From: Sporomusaceae bacterium
Lineage (GTDB): Bacteria > Bacillota > Negativicutes > UBA1444
Direction: 5' to 3'
Assembly (NCBI GenBank): GCA_018434355.1
Contig: JAHDPL010000014.1
Coordinates: 62,001 to 126,000 of the forward strand
Length of the DNA stretch: 64,000 bases
Positions within the stretch are counted from its first letter, which is position 1. Each line of letters starts with the position of its first letter. A program made the position numbers and the translations under genes. Of the stretch, positions 36,742 to 45,835 are shown in pieces. Below the pieces are notes generated by a model, which worked only from the letters and a program-made list of their open reading frames with translations, made no database searches and was not told where the DNA came from.

Positions 36742-39138
36742 ATGGGAGTATTGTGGCGGAGGCTCATGCGGTCCATCGGCGAAACCGCCGGTCAGTTCAT
36801 CGCAATGCTCACCCTTATTGCTTTGGGTGTTGGTTGCTACTACGGCATGAATCTCGCCCTGCTCAACCTGGTCAGGGTGCAGACAGATTTTTATCAGGAC
36901 ACGCGAATAGCCGATCATTACTTTCAGGTGCAACGTGCTCCTGTAACACTGCTGCCGCAAATCGAAGCAATTCCCGGCGTAGCACAGGCCACCGCGAGGA
37001 TTCAGGCCGATTTCAAAGTCCTGGACAATGGGAATCCGATCAATTTTGGGCGTCTGCTGAGTCTTGATCCCGATGATCCTGCTCCAATCAATGCCCTGCA
37101 GGTCATTGCCGGTCCTCCGGTCTCACGGCAAAGCCTGCAAGCCGACTTTGGCATCAGCGCGTATATCGATTCGCAGTACTTTTCCGAACATCGTTTGCGT
37201 GTCGGATCCGCTTTGGAAATTCTGACCCAAAAGCGACAGACGACCGTGGTTGTTACAGGCGCAGTCGCCACTCCCGACTATCTGTTCAAAATGCGCGACA
37301 ATCGTCAATTTCCTGATCGACGCGATTTTATCATCCTTCACATATCTCGTCGCAGCGCCGAAAAGTTACTGGACATGGAGGGCCTGGCCAATCAGTTCCT
37401 GATCCGTTATTCACCTGCTGCCAACCGCCTGTTTGTCCGCGAGCGTATTCAAACCTTACTGGAACCTTATGGCCTGACCGCGAGCTATCCGCAACAGGAT
37501 CAACCCAGCGTGAAACAGGTCGCTTCCCAGATTGACGGACTCAAATCAAGTTCTGCTTTGCTACCGACCGGCTTTTTTATCGCTGCAGTCGGCATCTTTT
37601 ACATTATCCTGCACCGTTTCATCGGTTTACAGCAACATCAAATCGGCATTTTGAAAGCGATTGGTTGCAGCACGCGCGATGTAACAATGCACTACGCGGC
37701 TTATGCTTTGGCCGTGACCCTGGCTGGAACGCTGCTGGGGCTATTGGCAGGTTCGTTCCTGGCTGCAGACGCTTTTACTACCTTCGCAGGGTTGCTTTCG
37801 TTGCCGACAAACTATGAACCGTTAGCAGCTTCCTTGTTTGCACTTACCATGCTGGGATCCGTTCTCGCCGGCCTATCCGTCAGTTTTTTCTCGGTGCGCC
37901 GCATTGCTTGTCTGAAACCGGCCGAGGCCCTACGAACCGCTGCGGCTTCCGACGCACTTGCTGAAGCGCCGCCGGATTCACCTTGGCAGCATGGCCTCGT
38001 TAGTTCATGGAAAATGACGTTGCGTTCGTTGCGCCGCAACCCAGGGCGGTTTGTCGTCACGTCAACCGGATTGACCATGACGGTCGCGATGCTGGTACTT
38101 GCCTTTTGTTATCTCGATTCACGCCACGATCTCAATCGGCGTTTTTTTGTCCTGGAACACCGCTACGACTACTACGCCGGCTTGGATAACGTCTACAAGT
38201 CTGACGAAATTGCTTATTTACGCGACGGTTCCGATATAAGCGGCCTGGAATCGTTGTTGGAAATCGCCGTCGAATTCAGTCCGGTAAATGAAAACGGCTC
38301 AAGCACCTATCCGAAGGAAGGAGTATTGTTGGGCGTAATGCCGGATGGCCGACTGCTTCAGCCCTTTGATGCGTCAACACAACCATTGCGCATTCCGGCG
38401 GAAGGAATCCTGCTCGATGCCAGGGTAGCCGAAAAACTCAAACTGTCCGTCGGCAAAAGGGTTCAGGTCAAAACACTGCCAGTTCGTGGAGTTTCTTACC
38501 AAGAGTCTTTCCCGATTGTTGGCATCGCCCGCCAGGATATGGGCGGCGGCTCGTTTGTTTCGCTTGAAACCGCGCAACGACTGATTCGTGAACCAGACGC
38601 AATCAACGCGGTTTTGCTGAAAACCGACTCGCCGCATTTGCCTGAACTGCCGCAACGGCTACTGGAAATCCCGGCGATTTCCCATGTTCAAAGCAAGGCG
38701 GTTTGGGCGGATATTTTCAGTCAACTGGTCGGCAGTATGACTTATTTTACGTATGTTATGATTGCAACCGCCGGACTGCTGGGTGCAACCATCGTTTTTC
38801 TTACTTCCCTGCTCAATTTCAGCGACCGTCGGAGCGAGCTGGCAACCTTGCGCGTTGTCGGCTGGAGTCTGAATCAGATTTCTCTGCTTCTGTTCAACGA
38901 AATCTTTTTATCAGCAGTTTTGGCTATATTGATGGGGTTCCCGTTGGGTAGGCAAGCCGGTTTTTCTTTTTTGACGGCGGCAAGCAACGAATCCTTCACC
39001 TGGCCGCATGTCATCTACCCGACCACTTTTCTATTGGCCGCTGGTCTGACGCTTTCGTTTGCTTTGCTTGGCCATTTGTTCGCGATGCTCCGAATTGGAA
39101 AGCTCCCCTTGGTGGAAGTACTCAAAAACCGCGAATAA
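36742..39138 (+). CDS. ABC exporter permease with two FtsX domains
   Basis: A 798-residue membrane protein. One N-terminal helix (about 15-38) and a large extracytoplasmic domain precede a three-helix FtsX block (about 265-400). A second helix, a second extracytoplasmic domain and a last FtsX block (about 660-790) follow. This is the ABC3/MacB-like duplicated layout used by exporters of lipids, peptides or lipoproteins. GGGGGAG lies about 11 nt before ATG 36742; the longer start at 36706 has no ribosome site. It is the first gene of an operon with a fusion protein and an ATPase, so it probably forms a tripartite-type exporter. Confidence 0.9.
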   Translation: MGVLWRRLMRSIGETAGQFIAMLTLIALGVGCYYGMNLALLNLVRVQTDFYQDTRIADHYFQVQRAPVTLLPQIEAIPGVAQATARIQADFKVLDNGNPINFGRLLSLDPDDPAPINALQVIAGPPVSRQSLQADFGISAYIDSQYFSEHRLRVGSALEILTQKRQTTVVVTGAVATPDYLFKMRDNRQFPDRRDFIILHISRRSAEKLLDMEGLANQFLIRYSPAANRLFVRERIQTLLEPYGLTASYPQQDQPSVKQVASQIDGLKSSSALLPTGFFIAAVGIFYIILHRFIGLQQHQIGILKAIGCSTRDVTMHYAAYALAVTLAGTLLGLLAGSFLAADAFTTFAGLLSLPTNYEPLAASLFALTMLGSVLAGLSVSFFSVRRIACLKPAEALRTAAASDALAEAPPDSPWQHGLVSSWKMTLRSLRRNPGRFVVTSTGLTMTVAMLVLAFCYLDSRHDLNRRFFVLEHRYDYYAGLDNVYKSDEIAYLRDGSDISGLESLLEIAVEFSPVNENGSSTYPKEGVLLGVMPDGRLLQPFDASTQPLRIPAEGILLDARVAEKLKLSVGKRVQVKTLPVRGVSYQESFPIVGIARQDMGGGSFVSLETAQRLIREPDAINAVLLKTDSPHLPELPQRLLEIPAISHVQSKAVWADIFSQLVGSMTYFTYVMIATAGLLGATIVFLTSLLNFSDRRSELATLRVVGWSLNQISLLLFNEIFLSAVLAILMGFPLGRQAGFSFLTAASNESFTWPHVIYPTTFLLAAGLTLSFALLGHLFAMLRIGKLPLVEVLKNRE

Positions 39139-39163
39139 TCTCGTGAAATGAGGAGTGCCCGGG

Positions 39164-40354
39164 ATGTTTGCCGAAGACAAACAAGAAAGCCGCCTATGGG
39201 TTCGCTACAAAAAAACCTTGACCGGACTCGTTCTAGCATTCGTGTTAGGTCTGTTTTACATGTTTTGGGCCGGCGCTGCAGAAGTGCATACAGTACGGGC
39301 TACACGCGGCAATATTGCGGTTACGGTCGACGAGATCGGCTATATTCAGGCGGATGACGAATATGACGTGCTGGCGCCGGTCAGTGGTTATGTCGGTCGC
39401 CTGACCACTGAGCGCGGTCATATTGTTCAGCCGTTGCAGGAGATTCTGCTGCTCGACTCGCCGGAAACCGACTCCCTGACAGAAACCATTCAGGCGGAAG
39501 TCAACCGGGTCGCCGCATCGCTCAACGAAGCAGCCAGCAATAACCAAATCGCCCTGCATGAACTGGCCGATGCGGAAAAAAAACTGAGCCAGAAAAAAAC
39601 CTTGCTGGCGGTCGGCGCGATCAGTCAACAGGAATATGATGATGCCCGACTTGCCTTGGACCGCCTGCGTAGCCGTGCGACGTCCACCGGCGAAATCATC
39701 GTCAATCTGCAGCGGCAGCTGGCGGCATTGCAGAAGCAACATCATTCCACAGACCGCAAACGAAACCAGCTGAGCGTCAAAAGCCCGGTTGCCGGAACGG
39801 TAATCTACCTGTTGCCCAAGCAGGGCGAGTATGTTGCTCACGGAACCATCGTCGCCAAGATCGGCAAAACCGGCCGAACCCGCGTCAATGTCGATGTGCT
39901 GAGCGATAACATGGGCCAGGTCGCGCTCGGTCAAAAAGTGACCGTCAACTCACCAGTCCTGCCAAGTCCGGTTTCAGGCATCATTAGCACGATTTATCCT
40001 CAGGCGTTTGAAAAAATATCGCCGTTGGGCGTTAACCAGCGCCGGGTTCGGGTGATTGCCGATCTGCCGGAATGGGGCAACCTGAAATCGGGCTACGAGG
40101 TGAGAATCTCCATTCTCAGCCAATTCAAGCAAGATGCCTTGCTGATTCCGCGGCAGGCGCTCAATCTCTCACCGCAGGGAGACTATGAAGTTTGGCTTGT
40201 AACGGCAGGCAGGGTGGAACGTCGCAAAGTCATGGTCGGACTAAAAAACCGACTCCATGTGGAAATCCTGAAAGGACTGGAGCCGCAGGACCAGGTGGTT
40301 ACCGTCAGCAAGACCGCTTTAAACGATAAGATGCGTGTTCGCAGTGTCGACTGA
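39164..40354 (+). CDS. Membrane fusion (HlyD/RND-type adaptor) protein
   Basis: A 396-residue periplasmic adaptor. One N-terminal membrane anchor (about 14-34) is followed by the first lipoyl half (YDVLAPVSGYVGRLTTERGHIVQ), an alpha hairpin (about 100-205, Ala/Gln/Lys-rich coiled coil), the second lipoyl half (LSVKSPVAGTVIYLLPKQGEYV) and beta-barrel and membrane-proximal domains. ATG 39164 is 9 nt after AGGAG; GTG 39155 overlaps that site. Its presence implies an outer membrane or thick envelope to cross, in line with a diderm host. It lies between permease and ATPase. Confidence 0.92.
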   Translation: MFAEDKQESRLWVRYKKTLTGLVLAFVLGLFYMFWAGAAEVHTVRATRGNIAVTVDEIGYIQADDEYDVLAPVSGYVGRLTTERGHIVQPLQEILLLDSPETDSLTETIQAEVNRVAASLNEAASNNQIALHELADAEKKLSQKKTLLAVGAISQQEYDDARLALDRLRSRATSTGEIIVNLQRQLAALQKQHHSTDRKRNQLSVKSPVAGTVIYLLPKQGEYVAHGTIVAKIGKTGRTRVNVDVLSDNMGQVALGQKVTVNSPVLPSPVSGIISTIYPQAFEKISPLGVNQRRVRVIADLPEWGNLKSGYEVRISILSQFKQDALLIPRQALNLSPQGDYEVWLVTAGRVERRKVMVGLKNRLHVEILKGLEPQDQVVTVSKTALNDKMRVRSVD

Positions 40355-40355
40355 T

Positions 40356-41495
40356 ATGAGCGGAGAATACAGCAGCGAGGGACTCCTTTCCATTAACTTG
40401 CAGGGCAAAATCTGCGTATTCAATCCAGCTGCCGCAGAAATTCTGGAAATGCAGCAGGACGAAGTGCTAAACCAGCCATTTGCACTCCATTTCTTCGACT
40501 ATGCAGAAAACGATGAATTCAACCAGATCATCCTGAATTTCTTTCTCCAGCAGTATGCCGGCGACATGTTTGTCGTCCCCTATTTCACCGGGCAAAGCCG
40601 CAAACTGCTGTTTCTGAAATGCAGTCTGGTTTATTCGCAGGAAACGGAAATTCCCGAAAAGATCGGCATGCTAGCTACGTTCCGCGATGTCAGCCATATC
40701 GCAGAAATTCGCAATGCGATACAGACCTCGGCTGAATGGAAAGTGCGGGAAAGCAGCGTAAAGACAGGGCTGGCCCAGCAAATAATCAACGCGACTCCTC
40801 TGATCTCATTGAAGTCTGTCAGCAAAACCTATCGGTCAGGTGAGCTTCCGTTTCAAGCTCTTCAGGCGACCAGCCTCGACATTTTCACCGGTGAGTTGGT
40901 TGTGATTCTGGGTCCAAGCGGTTGCGGCAAAAGCACACTGCTAAACCTGATTGGCGGTATGGACCAGCCCTCGTCGGGAGAAATCACCTATTGCGGCATC
41001 GACCTGGCCACAGCCGGCGACCGCCTATTGACCCGCTACCGCCGCAAGGAGGTCGGTTTTGTGTTTCAGTTCTACAATCTGATTCCCGACCTGACGGCAG
41101 GCGAAAACATCCTACTGGCCGCGGAATTGTCAGAAAAACCGCTGCCGCTCGGCATGGTGTTGGAAGAAGTCGGCCTAGCCGATAAGGTCAACCATTTCCC
41201 CGCGCAGCTGTCCGGCGGTGAGCAACAAAGGGTATCTATCGCCCGCGCCCTAATTAAACAGCCGAAATTGTTACTTTGCGACGAACCGACCGGTGCGCTC
41301 GACAGCAAAAATGGCAAAATCATCCTTGAACTGCTGGAACATCTTTCGCGACAGAGTAACCGCACTGTGGTGATCGTCACCCATAACACGGCGATTGCCG
41401 CCATTGCTGACCGTATATTCAAAATGCGCAATGGTCAATTGGTGGAAAGTTACCGCAATCCATTCCCGATTTCCGTCAAACAAGTTGAATTATAA
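40356..41495 (+). CDS. ABC ATPase with N-terminal PAS-like domain
   Basis: A 379-residue fusion. Residues about 8-117 look like a PAS sensor: GLLSINLQGKICVFNPAAAEILEMQQDEVLNQPF, then KLLFLKCSLVYS and IGMLATFRDVSHIAEIRN, the usual PAS ending into a helix. After a linker (118-148) comes a MacB/LolD-type ATPase: Walker A GPSGCGKST (186-194), signature LSGGEQQR (285-292), Walker B LLLCDE (305-310). It pairs with the FtsX permease and adaptor. The start ATG overlaps the end of the previous gene (TGATATG) with no clear ribosome site, so coupling is likely. The PAS domain could gate export by ligand or redox state; this is inference. Confidence 0.88.
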   Translation: MSGEYSSEGLLSINLQGKICVFNPAAAEILEMQQDEVLNQPFALHFFDYAENDEFNQIILNFFLQQYAGDMFVVPYFTGQSRKLLFLKCSLVYSQETEIPEKIGMLATFRDVSHIAEIRNAIQTSAEWKVRESSVKTGLAQQIINATPLISLKSVSKTYRSGELPFQALQATSLDIFTGELVVILGPSGCGKSTLLNLIGGMDQPSSGEITYCGIDLATAGDRLLTRYRRKEVGFVFQFYNLIPDLTAGENILLAAELSEKPLPLGMVLEEVGLADKVNHFPAQLSGGEQQRVSIARALIKQPKLLLCDEPTGALDSKNGKIILELLEHLSRQSNRTVVIVTHNTAIAAIADRIFKMRNGQLVESYRNPFPISVKQVEL

Positions 41496-41513
41496 TGGCG
41501 ATATGAGGTGCGA

Positions 41514-42581
41514 ATGGAGTTAAGGCAAAACGTCGACTGGAACGATTATATTGAATTGCTCCGGCAAGTCTACCGGCCTTTTTCACAGTACCGCGATAAC
41601 AACGCGCAACTCGTTCGCGAAATTGTTGGCGATGCCAGTTTGTTTAGCCGAAATATCGCGAAATCCTGGGTCGGCGTTTACGATCACGGGAAACTGGCGG
41701 CGGCAGCCGTGTTGATCTGCAGCAGACAAAAGCCAGACTACCTCAGCCTGGCGTTTTTTGAGGCGCTAAATTCGCCGACGGCGATTCATCTATTGCTGGA
41801 CCATGCAAAACAGCTTGCTGCGAAGTGGCAGGTTCCCAAAGTCGTGGCCGGCCTTAACGGTCACATGAATTACGGGATGGGACTACTTTGCGACAACTTT
41901 GATCAACCGGTGTCCTTCTGGTCCTCATTCAATCCGCCTTATTACTATGATATTTTAAAACAGACTGCCGAACAGGAATTCGCTCTCACTTCGTTTGTTT
42001 TTGACCTGAACAGTTTGGATTTCGACAAATTTAAGGCTTTGTTCTCTCGGCTTGACAGAAGGTTTGTCTATCGTATAGCCAATTTGAAAAAACTCAATCA
42101 GGAGATGACCGTGTATACAGACCTGATCAACGGCTGTTTTGTTGATCATCCGTTTTACTGGCAACGAACCGAGGCGGAAAATCTTGAAATGGTCGATGCG
42201 CTGCTGCCTTTCCTGCGGGGAGAAAACCTGATTGTCGCTGAAGAAAATGGCCAAGCCGCCGGTTACATCCTATGGCATCCAGATTTCAACCAACTGCTTT
42301 CCCCGGGTCAGTCTCTCGGCTTTGCCGCACTGCTGAAATATCGAATCGGTTGGCCAAAGATCCGTCGCTTCAAAATTGCCGAAATCGGCGTCTTACCAAA
42401 ATACAAGGGGTCTGGCCTCATTTTCGGCCTGCTGCGCGAGTGTTTCCGGTTGGCCATGAGTCGATACCAGAACTGCGAAAGTGGTTGGATCATGGAGGAT
42501 AATTTTCTCTCGAAAAACCTATGCAGTCACTTTGCCGGGCAGGAGTACAAACACTACAAAGTCCTTGAATATCGTATTTAA
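41514..42581 (+). CDS. GNAT-like acetyltransferase-fold protein of the export operon
   Basis: A 355-residue soluble protein. The N-terminal part (WVGVYDHGKLAAAAVLI) and the C-terminal part (ENLIVAEENGQAAGYILWHP, then IAEIGVLPKYKGSGLIFGLLREC) show the strand and acyl-CoA loop pattern of GNAT domains. The second has an R/Q-x-x-G-x-G/A-like loop (PKYKGSGL). It may modify the exported substrate or a self component. GAGG is 5 nt upstream of ATG 41514, 18 nt after the ATPase gene. No closer family is recognised. Confidence 0.65.
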   Translation: MELRQNVDWNDYIELLRQVYRPFSQYRDNNAQLVREIVGDASLFSRNIAKSWVGVYDHGKLAAAAVLICSRQKPDYLSLAFFEALNSPTAIHLLLDHAKQLAAKWQVPKVVAGLNGHMNYGMGLLCDNFDQPVSFWSSFNPPYYYDILKQTAEQEFALTSFVFDLNSLDFDKFKALFSRLDRRFVYRIANLKKLNQEMTVYTDLINGCFVDHPFYWQRTEAENLEMVDALLPFLRGENLIVAEENGQAAGYILWHPDFNQLLSPGQSLGFAALLKYRIGWPKIRRFKIAEIGVLPKYKGSGLIFGLLRECFRLAMSRYQNCESGWIMEDNFLSKNLCSHFAGQEYKHYKVLEYRI

Positions 42582-42632
42582 TTCTTCTATGCAAAAAAAT
42601 CGCACGTTGCGTGTATCGATTCGAGGTGAAAA

Positions 42633-43571
42633 ATGAAACGAAACAACGTCTTGCTCGGGTTAATTTTTTTGCTCGCTGTGTTTCTCGGCTGGCTGAGTTA
42701 TTGCAGACTTGAGTCAACTGATCGGGAAAACTACCTTGACTTCAGAAAAGTCGCCGCAACGCCGATTGCCTCGGCCTTATCCAATGACAAGCAAGCGCTT
42801 CGCATCGTTGTGTTTTCGATTCTGTTGCCACAGGATACAATTGTCCACTACCGAACAATTGCCAACTACCTGGGCGAAAAAGTCCAGCGACCGGTAATTT
42901 TGATTCAACGCAAGAGTTATGCTGAAATGGCCGTGTTACTACTTAACGGCGGCGCTGATCTGGCATTTTTTTCTTCCGGTGGCTACAACAGTTTCCGAAA
43001 TGTTGGTGAAATGGAAGTCCTTGTCAGCCAACAACGCATGGGGCAACCTTACAATCAGGGATTTTTACTTGTGGCAAAAGATAGTGATGCCAAAACTCTG
43101 GCCGATCTGCGGGGCAAGACGATTGCATTCTCTGACCCGCTAAGCTATTCCGGCTATAGCTTTTTGGCGGAAATGCTGAAAGAACAACAGGAAACTCCGG
43201 AAACTTTTTTTGGTCGTTATATTTATACCTACAATCACGAAAAATCTTTCCGGGCGGTCGCGACCAAACTGGTCGATGCAGCAGCCGTAACCAGCTTGAT
43301 CTATTACCGGGCCCAACAGAAAACGCCTGAACTCGCCGATGCGGTAAAAATCATCGCACTATCGCCGCCGTTTGGCGCCGGTCCTGTGGTTGTCGGAAAA
43401 AGTGTCAATCTTGCGCAGCGCGATGCTTTGCGTAAAAGTTTGTTGACGATGCATGAAGATCCCCGCGGAAAAGCAGCCTTGGCAGGATTGATGATCGATA
43501 AATATATCCCGGCAAATCTGGACTATTATGAACCGAAGCGCGGCACTGGCTTTGCCCGGATAAAACCATGA
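42633..43571 (+). CDS. PhnD-like periplasmic binding protein
   Basis: A 312-residue exported protein with an N-terminal membrane segment (about 7-22) as anchor or signal. The fold markers of PhnD-type phosphate/phosphonate-binding proteins are present: ALRIVVFSILLPQDTIVHYRTIANYLGEKV, YAEMAVLLLNGGADLAFFSSGGY, LADLRGKTIAFSDPLSYSGYSF and a late VGKS. GAGGTG precedes ATG 42633. The last 4 nt overlap the histidine kinase start (ATGA). No PhnC/PhnE genes follow, so it probably senses a ligand for the kinase rather than feeding a transporter. Confidence 0.9.
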   Translation: MKRNNVLLGLIFLLAVFLGWLSYCRLESTDRENYLDFRKVAATPIASALSNDKQALRIVVFSILLPQDTIVHYRTIANYLGEKVQRPVILIQRKSYAEMAVLLLNGGADLAFFSSGGYNSFRNVGEMEVLVSQQRMGQPYNQGFLLVAKDSDAKTLADLRGKTIAFSDPLSYSGYSFLAEMLKEQQETPETFFGRYIYTYNHEKSFRAVATKLVDAAAVTSLIYYRAQQKTPELADAVKIIALSPPFGAGPVVVGKSVNLAQRDALRKSLLTMHEDPRGKAALAGLMIDKYIPANLDYYEPKRGTGFARIKP

Positions 43572-45037
43572 AACACTTGCTTAGTCGAATTTCCATCTAC
43601 CATCGCATTTTGGCTACCATATTATTGATCATCGTGATTTTAAGCAGCACGGTAGGTTTGGTTGTCTGGGATTCGATGAACAAATTCGTTTCACAGCAGT
43701 TGACCAAACAAGGTATTGATACGGCAACCAACCTCGCATTGAGCAGCAGCAACGTCATATTGCTGGATGACTTTTATCAGTTGCACGAACTGGTTTCGCA
43801 AGCAGCTGCAAGCAGTGAAGATATCCGTTACATCATGGTATTTGATGCGGGAAAGCGCTTGCTTGCCCATTCTTTTCAGGGCGGGGTTCCGCAGGCAATC
43901 CTTTCATTTGATACGCCGGCGATGTCAGCGTCTGAACAAGTCAGACTGTTTAATTCAAATGAAGGAAGGATTCATGACATCATAGTGCCGATTGAGCACG
44001 GCGCAGTGGGTTTTGTCAGAATCGGCATGACCGAAGCGTTTGTCAAGCGGTTGTTGCTGCAACATATCGGCAATATCGCCGTAGCCTTCCTATTGGTGGG
44101 CATACTAGCGGTTTTTCTCTCGAGCGCCATTGCAAAAAAAATCACCCGCCCGATCGATGCATTGGTACAAACGGCGGAAGCGATTACACAAGGGAATCTG
44201 GTTGTCCGGTCCAATATCGGAGAGCAGGGCGAAGTCGGCAAACTGGCCAAAGCCTTTGACGAAATGACCCATAGTTTAATCAGTGCAACGAAGGAAAAAG
44301 AAGGTCTGCTCAAAGAACTGATTGAAAAAGAACAGCTGCGCAATCAACTGATTCAGAAGTTGATCACGGCCCAAGAGGATGAACGAAAAAGGCTATCGCG
44401 GGAATTGCATGACCAGACGAGCCAGGCCCTGACCTCACTGATGCTGACAATGCGTATCCTGGCCGAGGATGCGACAACCGAGAGCCAAAAAGAAGCCTTG
44501 CGCATTGGTCGTGATGTTACGGCCGGCCTGCTGAAAGAAGTGCGGGAAATGGCGATCGAGCTCAGGCCGCCGGTTCTGGACGATTTGGGCTTGATTCCGG
44601 CGGTGAAAAAATATATCGCCCCATTTTCGGAGCGGCATCAATTGGAAATCCAGTTTGCCGCCAATGACAATGGCGCCCCGATCGAAGGCAATACAGCCAT
44701 TGCTGTATATCGCATCCTGCAGGAAGCACTGAACAACGTTGTGAAGCATTCCGGCGCTAGCCGCGTGCGAATTGTTTTAAACAATGATAGCGACAATATT
44801 GCGATTACGATTGCGGATGACGGTTGTGGCATTTCAGCCGATGATCTGGCAAGAGCGATGCAAAATAACAGGATCGGTTTGTTTGGCATGCGGGAAAGAG
44901 TGGAGTTGTTGTTTGGTCGGTTTGAACACAACGTTTCGGCCGAAGGCGGCGTGGAACTGATGATTACGATTCCGCATCAACATCGGGAAAGGAGACCTTT
45001 TCTTGGAGCAGAAGACAACGATTTTATTGACGGATGA
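43568..45037 (+). CDS. Membrane sensor histidine kinase, NarL-type partner
   Basis: A 489-residue kinase: membrane helices at about 13-34 and 167-188 around an extracytoplasmic domain of about 130 residues, HAMP (190-240), HisKA_3 dimerisation domain with the phosphorylated His at 281 (SRELHDQTSQ), and an HATPase_c domain with ALNNVVKHSGA, DDGCGI and GLFGMRERV. It follows the PhnD-like protein in an ATGA overlap, and the response regulator starts inside its 3' end. A sensor complex of binding protein and kinase is likely. Confidence 0.93.
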   Translation: MKHLLSRISIYHRILATILLIIVILSSTVGLVVWDSMNKFVSQQLTKQGIDTATNLALSSSNVILLDDFYQLHELVSQAAASSEDIRYIMVFDAGKRLLAHSFQGGVPQAILSFDTPAMSASEQVRLFNSNEGRIHDIIVPIEHGAVGFVRIGMTEAFVKRLLLQHIGNIAVAFLLVGILAVFLSSAIAKKITRPIDALVQTAEAITQGNLVVRSNIGEQGEVGKLAKAFDEMTHSLISATKEKEGLLKELIEKEQLRNQLIQKLITAQEDERKRLSRELHDQTSQALTSLMLTMRILAEDATTESQKEALRIGRDVTAGLLKEVREMAIELRPPVLDDLGLIPAVKKYIAPFSERHQLEIQFAANDNGAPIEGNTAIAVYRILQEALNNVVKHSGASRVRIVLNNDSDNIAITIADDGCGISADDLARAMQNNRIGLFGMRERVELLFGRFEHNVSAEGGVELMITIPHQHRERRPFLGAEDNDFIDG

Positions 45038-45701
45038 TCATCAATTGCTTCGTGCCGGACTGAAACTGCTGCTGCAGCGTTACACCGAACTCGAAGTGAT
45101 CGGTGAAGCGGCGGATGGAGAAGAAACGCTTGCTTTTTTCAGCCAGCGGCAACCGGATCTCTTGCTGCTGGATTTGTCGATGGCCAAAATGAATGGCCTG
45201 GAGTGTATGAAAGAAGTAAAAAGCCGCTACCCAAAAACAAAGATCATCATCCTATCGATGCATGAAGACGAAACCTATATCAAGGAGGCGATGATGTCAG
45301 GCGCGGCGGCCTATGTGCATAAAAGCGCAGCAGATACCGATCTGTACAAAGCAATATGTACCGTACGCAGCGGCGGATTCTACCTCGCCCAAAAAGACTC
45401 CGATATTCTGCTGCATGCCTTGATTCATGCTGAAAAACCTGTGCCGGATGAAAACGAACCTTTTACGCTGCTCAGTCCGCGCGAAAGAGACGTAATGCGT
45501 CTGATTGTTCGCGGCCATTCCCTGTCGGAAGTAGCGGCTAAACTCTGCCTTAGCATCAAGACAGTGGACACATATAAAGTCAGGATCATGGCGAAGATCA
45601 AAGCGACGCGCAAAAGTGACCTGGTAAATTACGCGATTAAATACAAAATGTTGACAGATGCCGATACGACAGAAACCGACATTCCTACAACCAAGGTGTA
45701 A
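45003..45701 (+). CDS. NarL/LuxR-family response regulator
   Basis: A 232-residue regulator: receiver domain with acidic pair DD (11-12), phospho-acceptor D57 (LLLLDLSMA) and K after LSMHEDE..; C-terminal LuxR helix-turn-helix (LLSPRERDVMRLIVRGHSLSEVAAKLCLSIKTVDTYK). TTG 45003 follows AAAGGAGA by 8 nt and overlaps the kinase gene by 35 nt. The importer genes 135 nt downstream are the natural target. Confidence 0.95.
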   Translation: MEQKTTILLTDDHQLLRAGLKLLLQRYTELEVIGEAADGEETLAFFSQRQPDLLLLDLSMAKMNGLECMKEVKSRYPKTKIIILSMHEDETYIKEAMMSGAAAYVHKSAADTDLYKAICTVRSGGFYLAQKDSDILLHALIHAEKPVPDENEPFTLLSPRERDVMRLIVRGHSLSEVAAKLCLSIKTVDTYKVRIMAKIKATRKSDLVNYAIKYKMLTDADTTETDIPTTKV

Positions 45702-45751
45702 TAAATCCGACATAAGTATTCTGGATTCTTCCGCTATCAATCCGTTGCGAC

Positions 45752-45804
45752 TTGTGCGACAATTAAGTAAATTGACGGTTACCATCGAATGCAATCGATG
45801 GTAA
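45752..45804 (+). promoter_or_regulatory. TGCGAC direct repeat and hairpin before the importer operon
   Basis: TTGCGAC-TTG-TGCGAC (near 45745-45760) gives a direct repeat with 9-nt period. TTACCATCGA (45779-45788) and TCGATGGTAA (45795-45804) form a perfect 10-bp inverted repeat with 6-nt centre, without a T run. These may be response regulator or metal-regulator sites; a promoter is possible (TTGCGA, 17 nt, TAAATT). Confidence 0.4.
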
Positions 45805-45835
45805 AAAGCTAAATGCAAGGGAGGAAATTGGCAAA

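Noticed and set aside
42633-43571. Phosphonate importer (phnCDE)
   Set aside because: No PhnC or PhnE genes are adjacent; the gene overlaps a histidine kinase instead.
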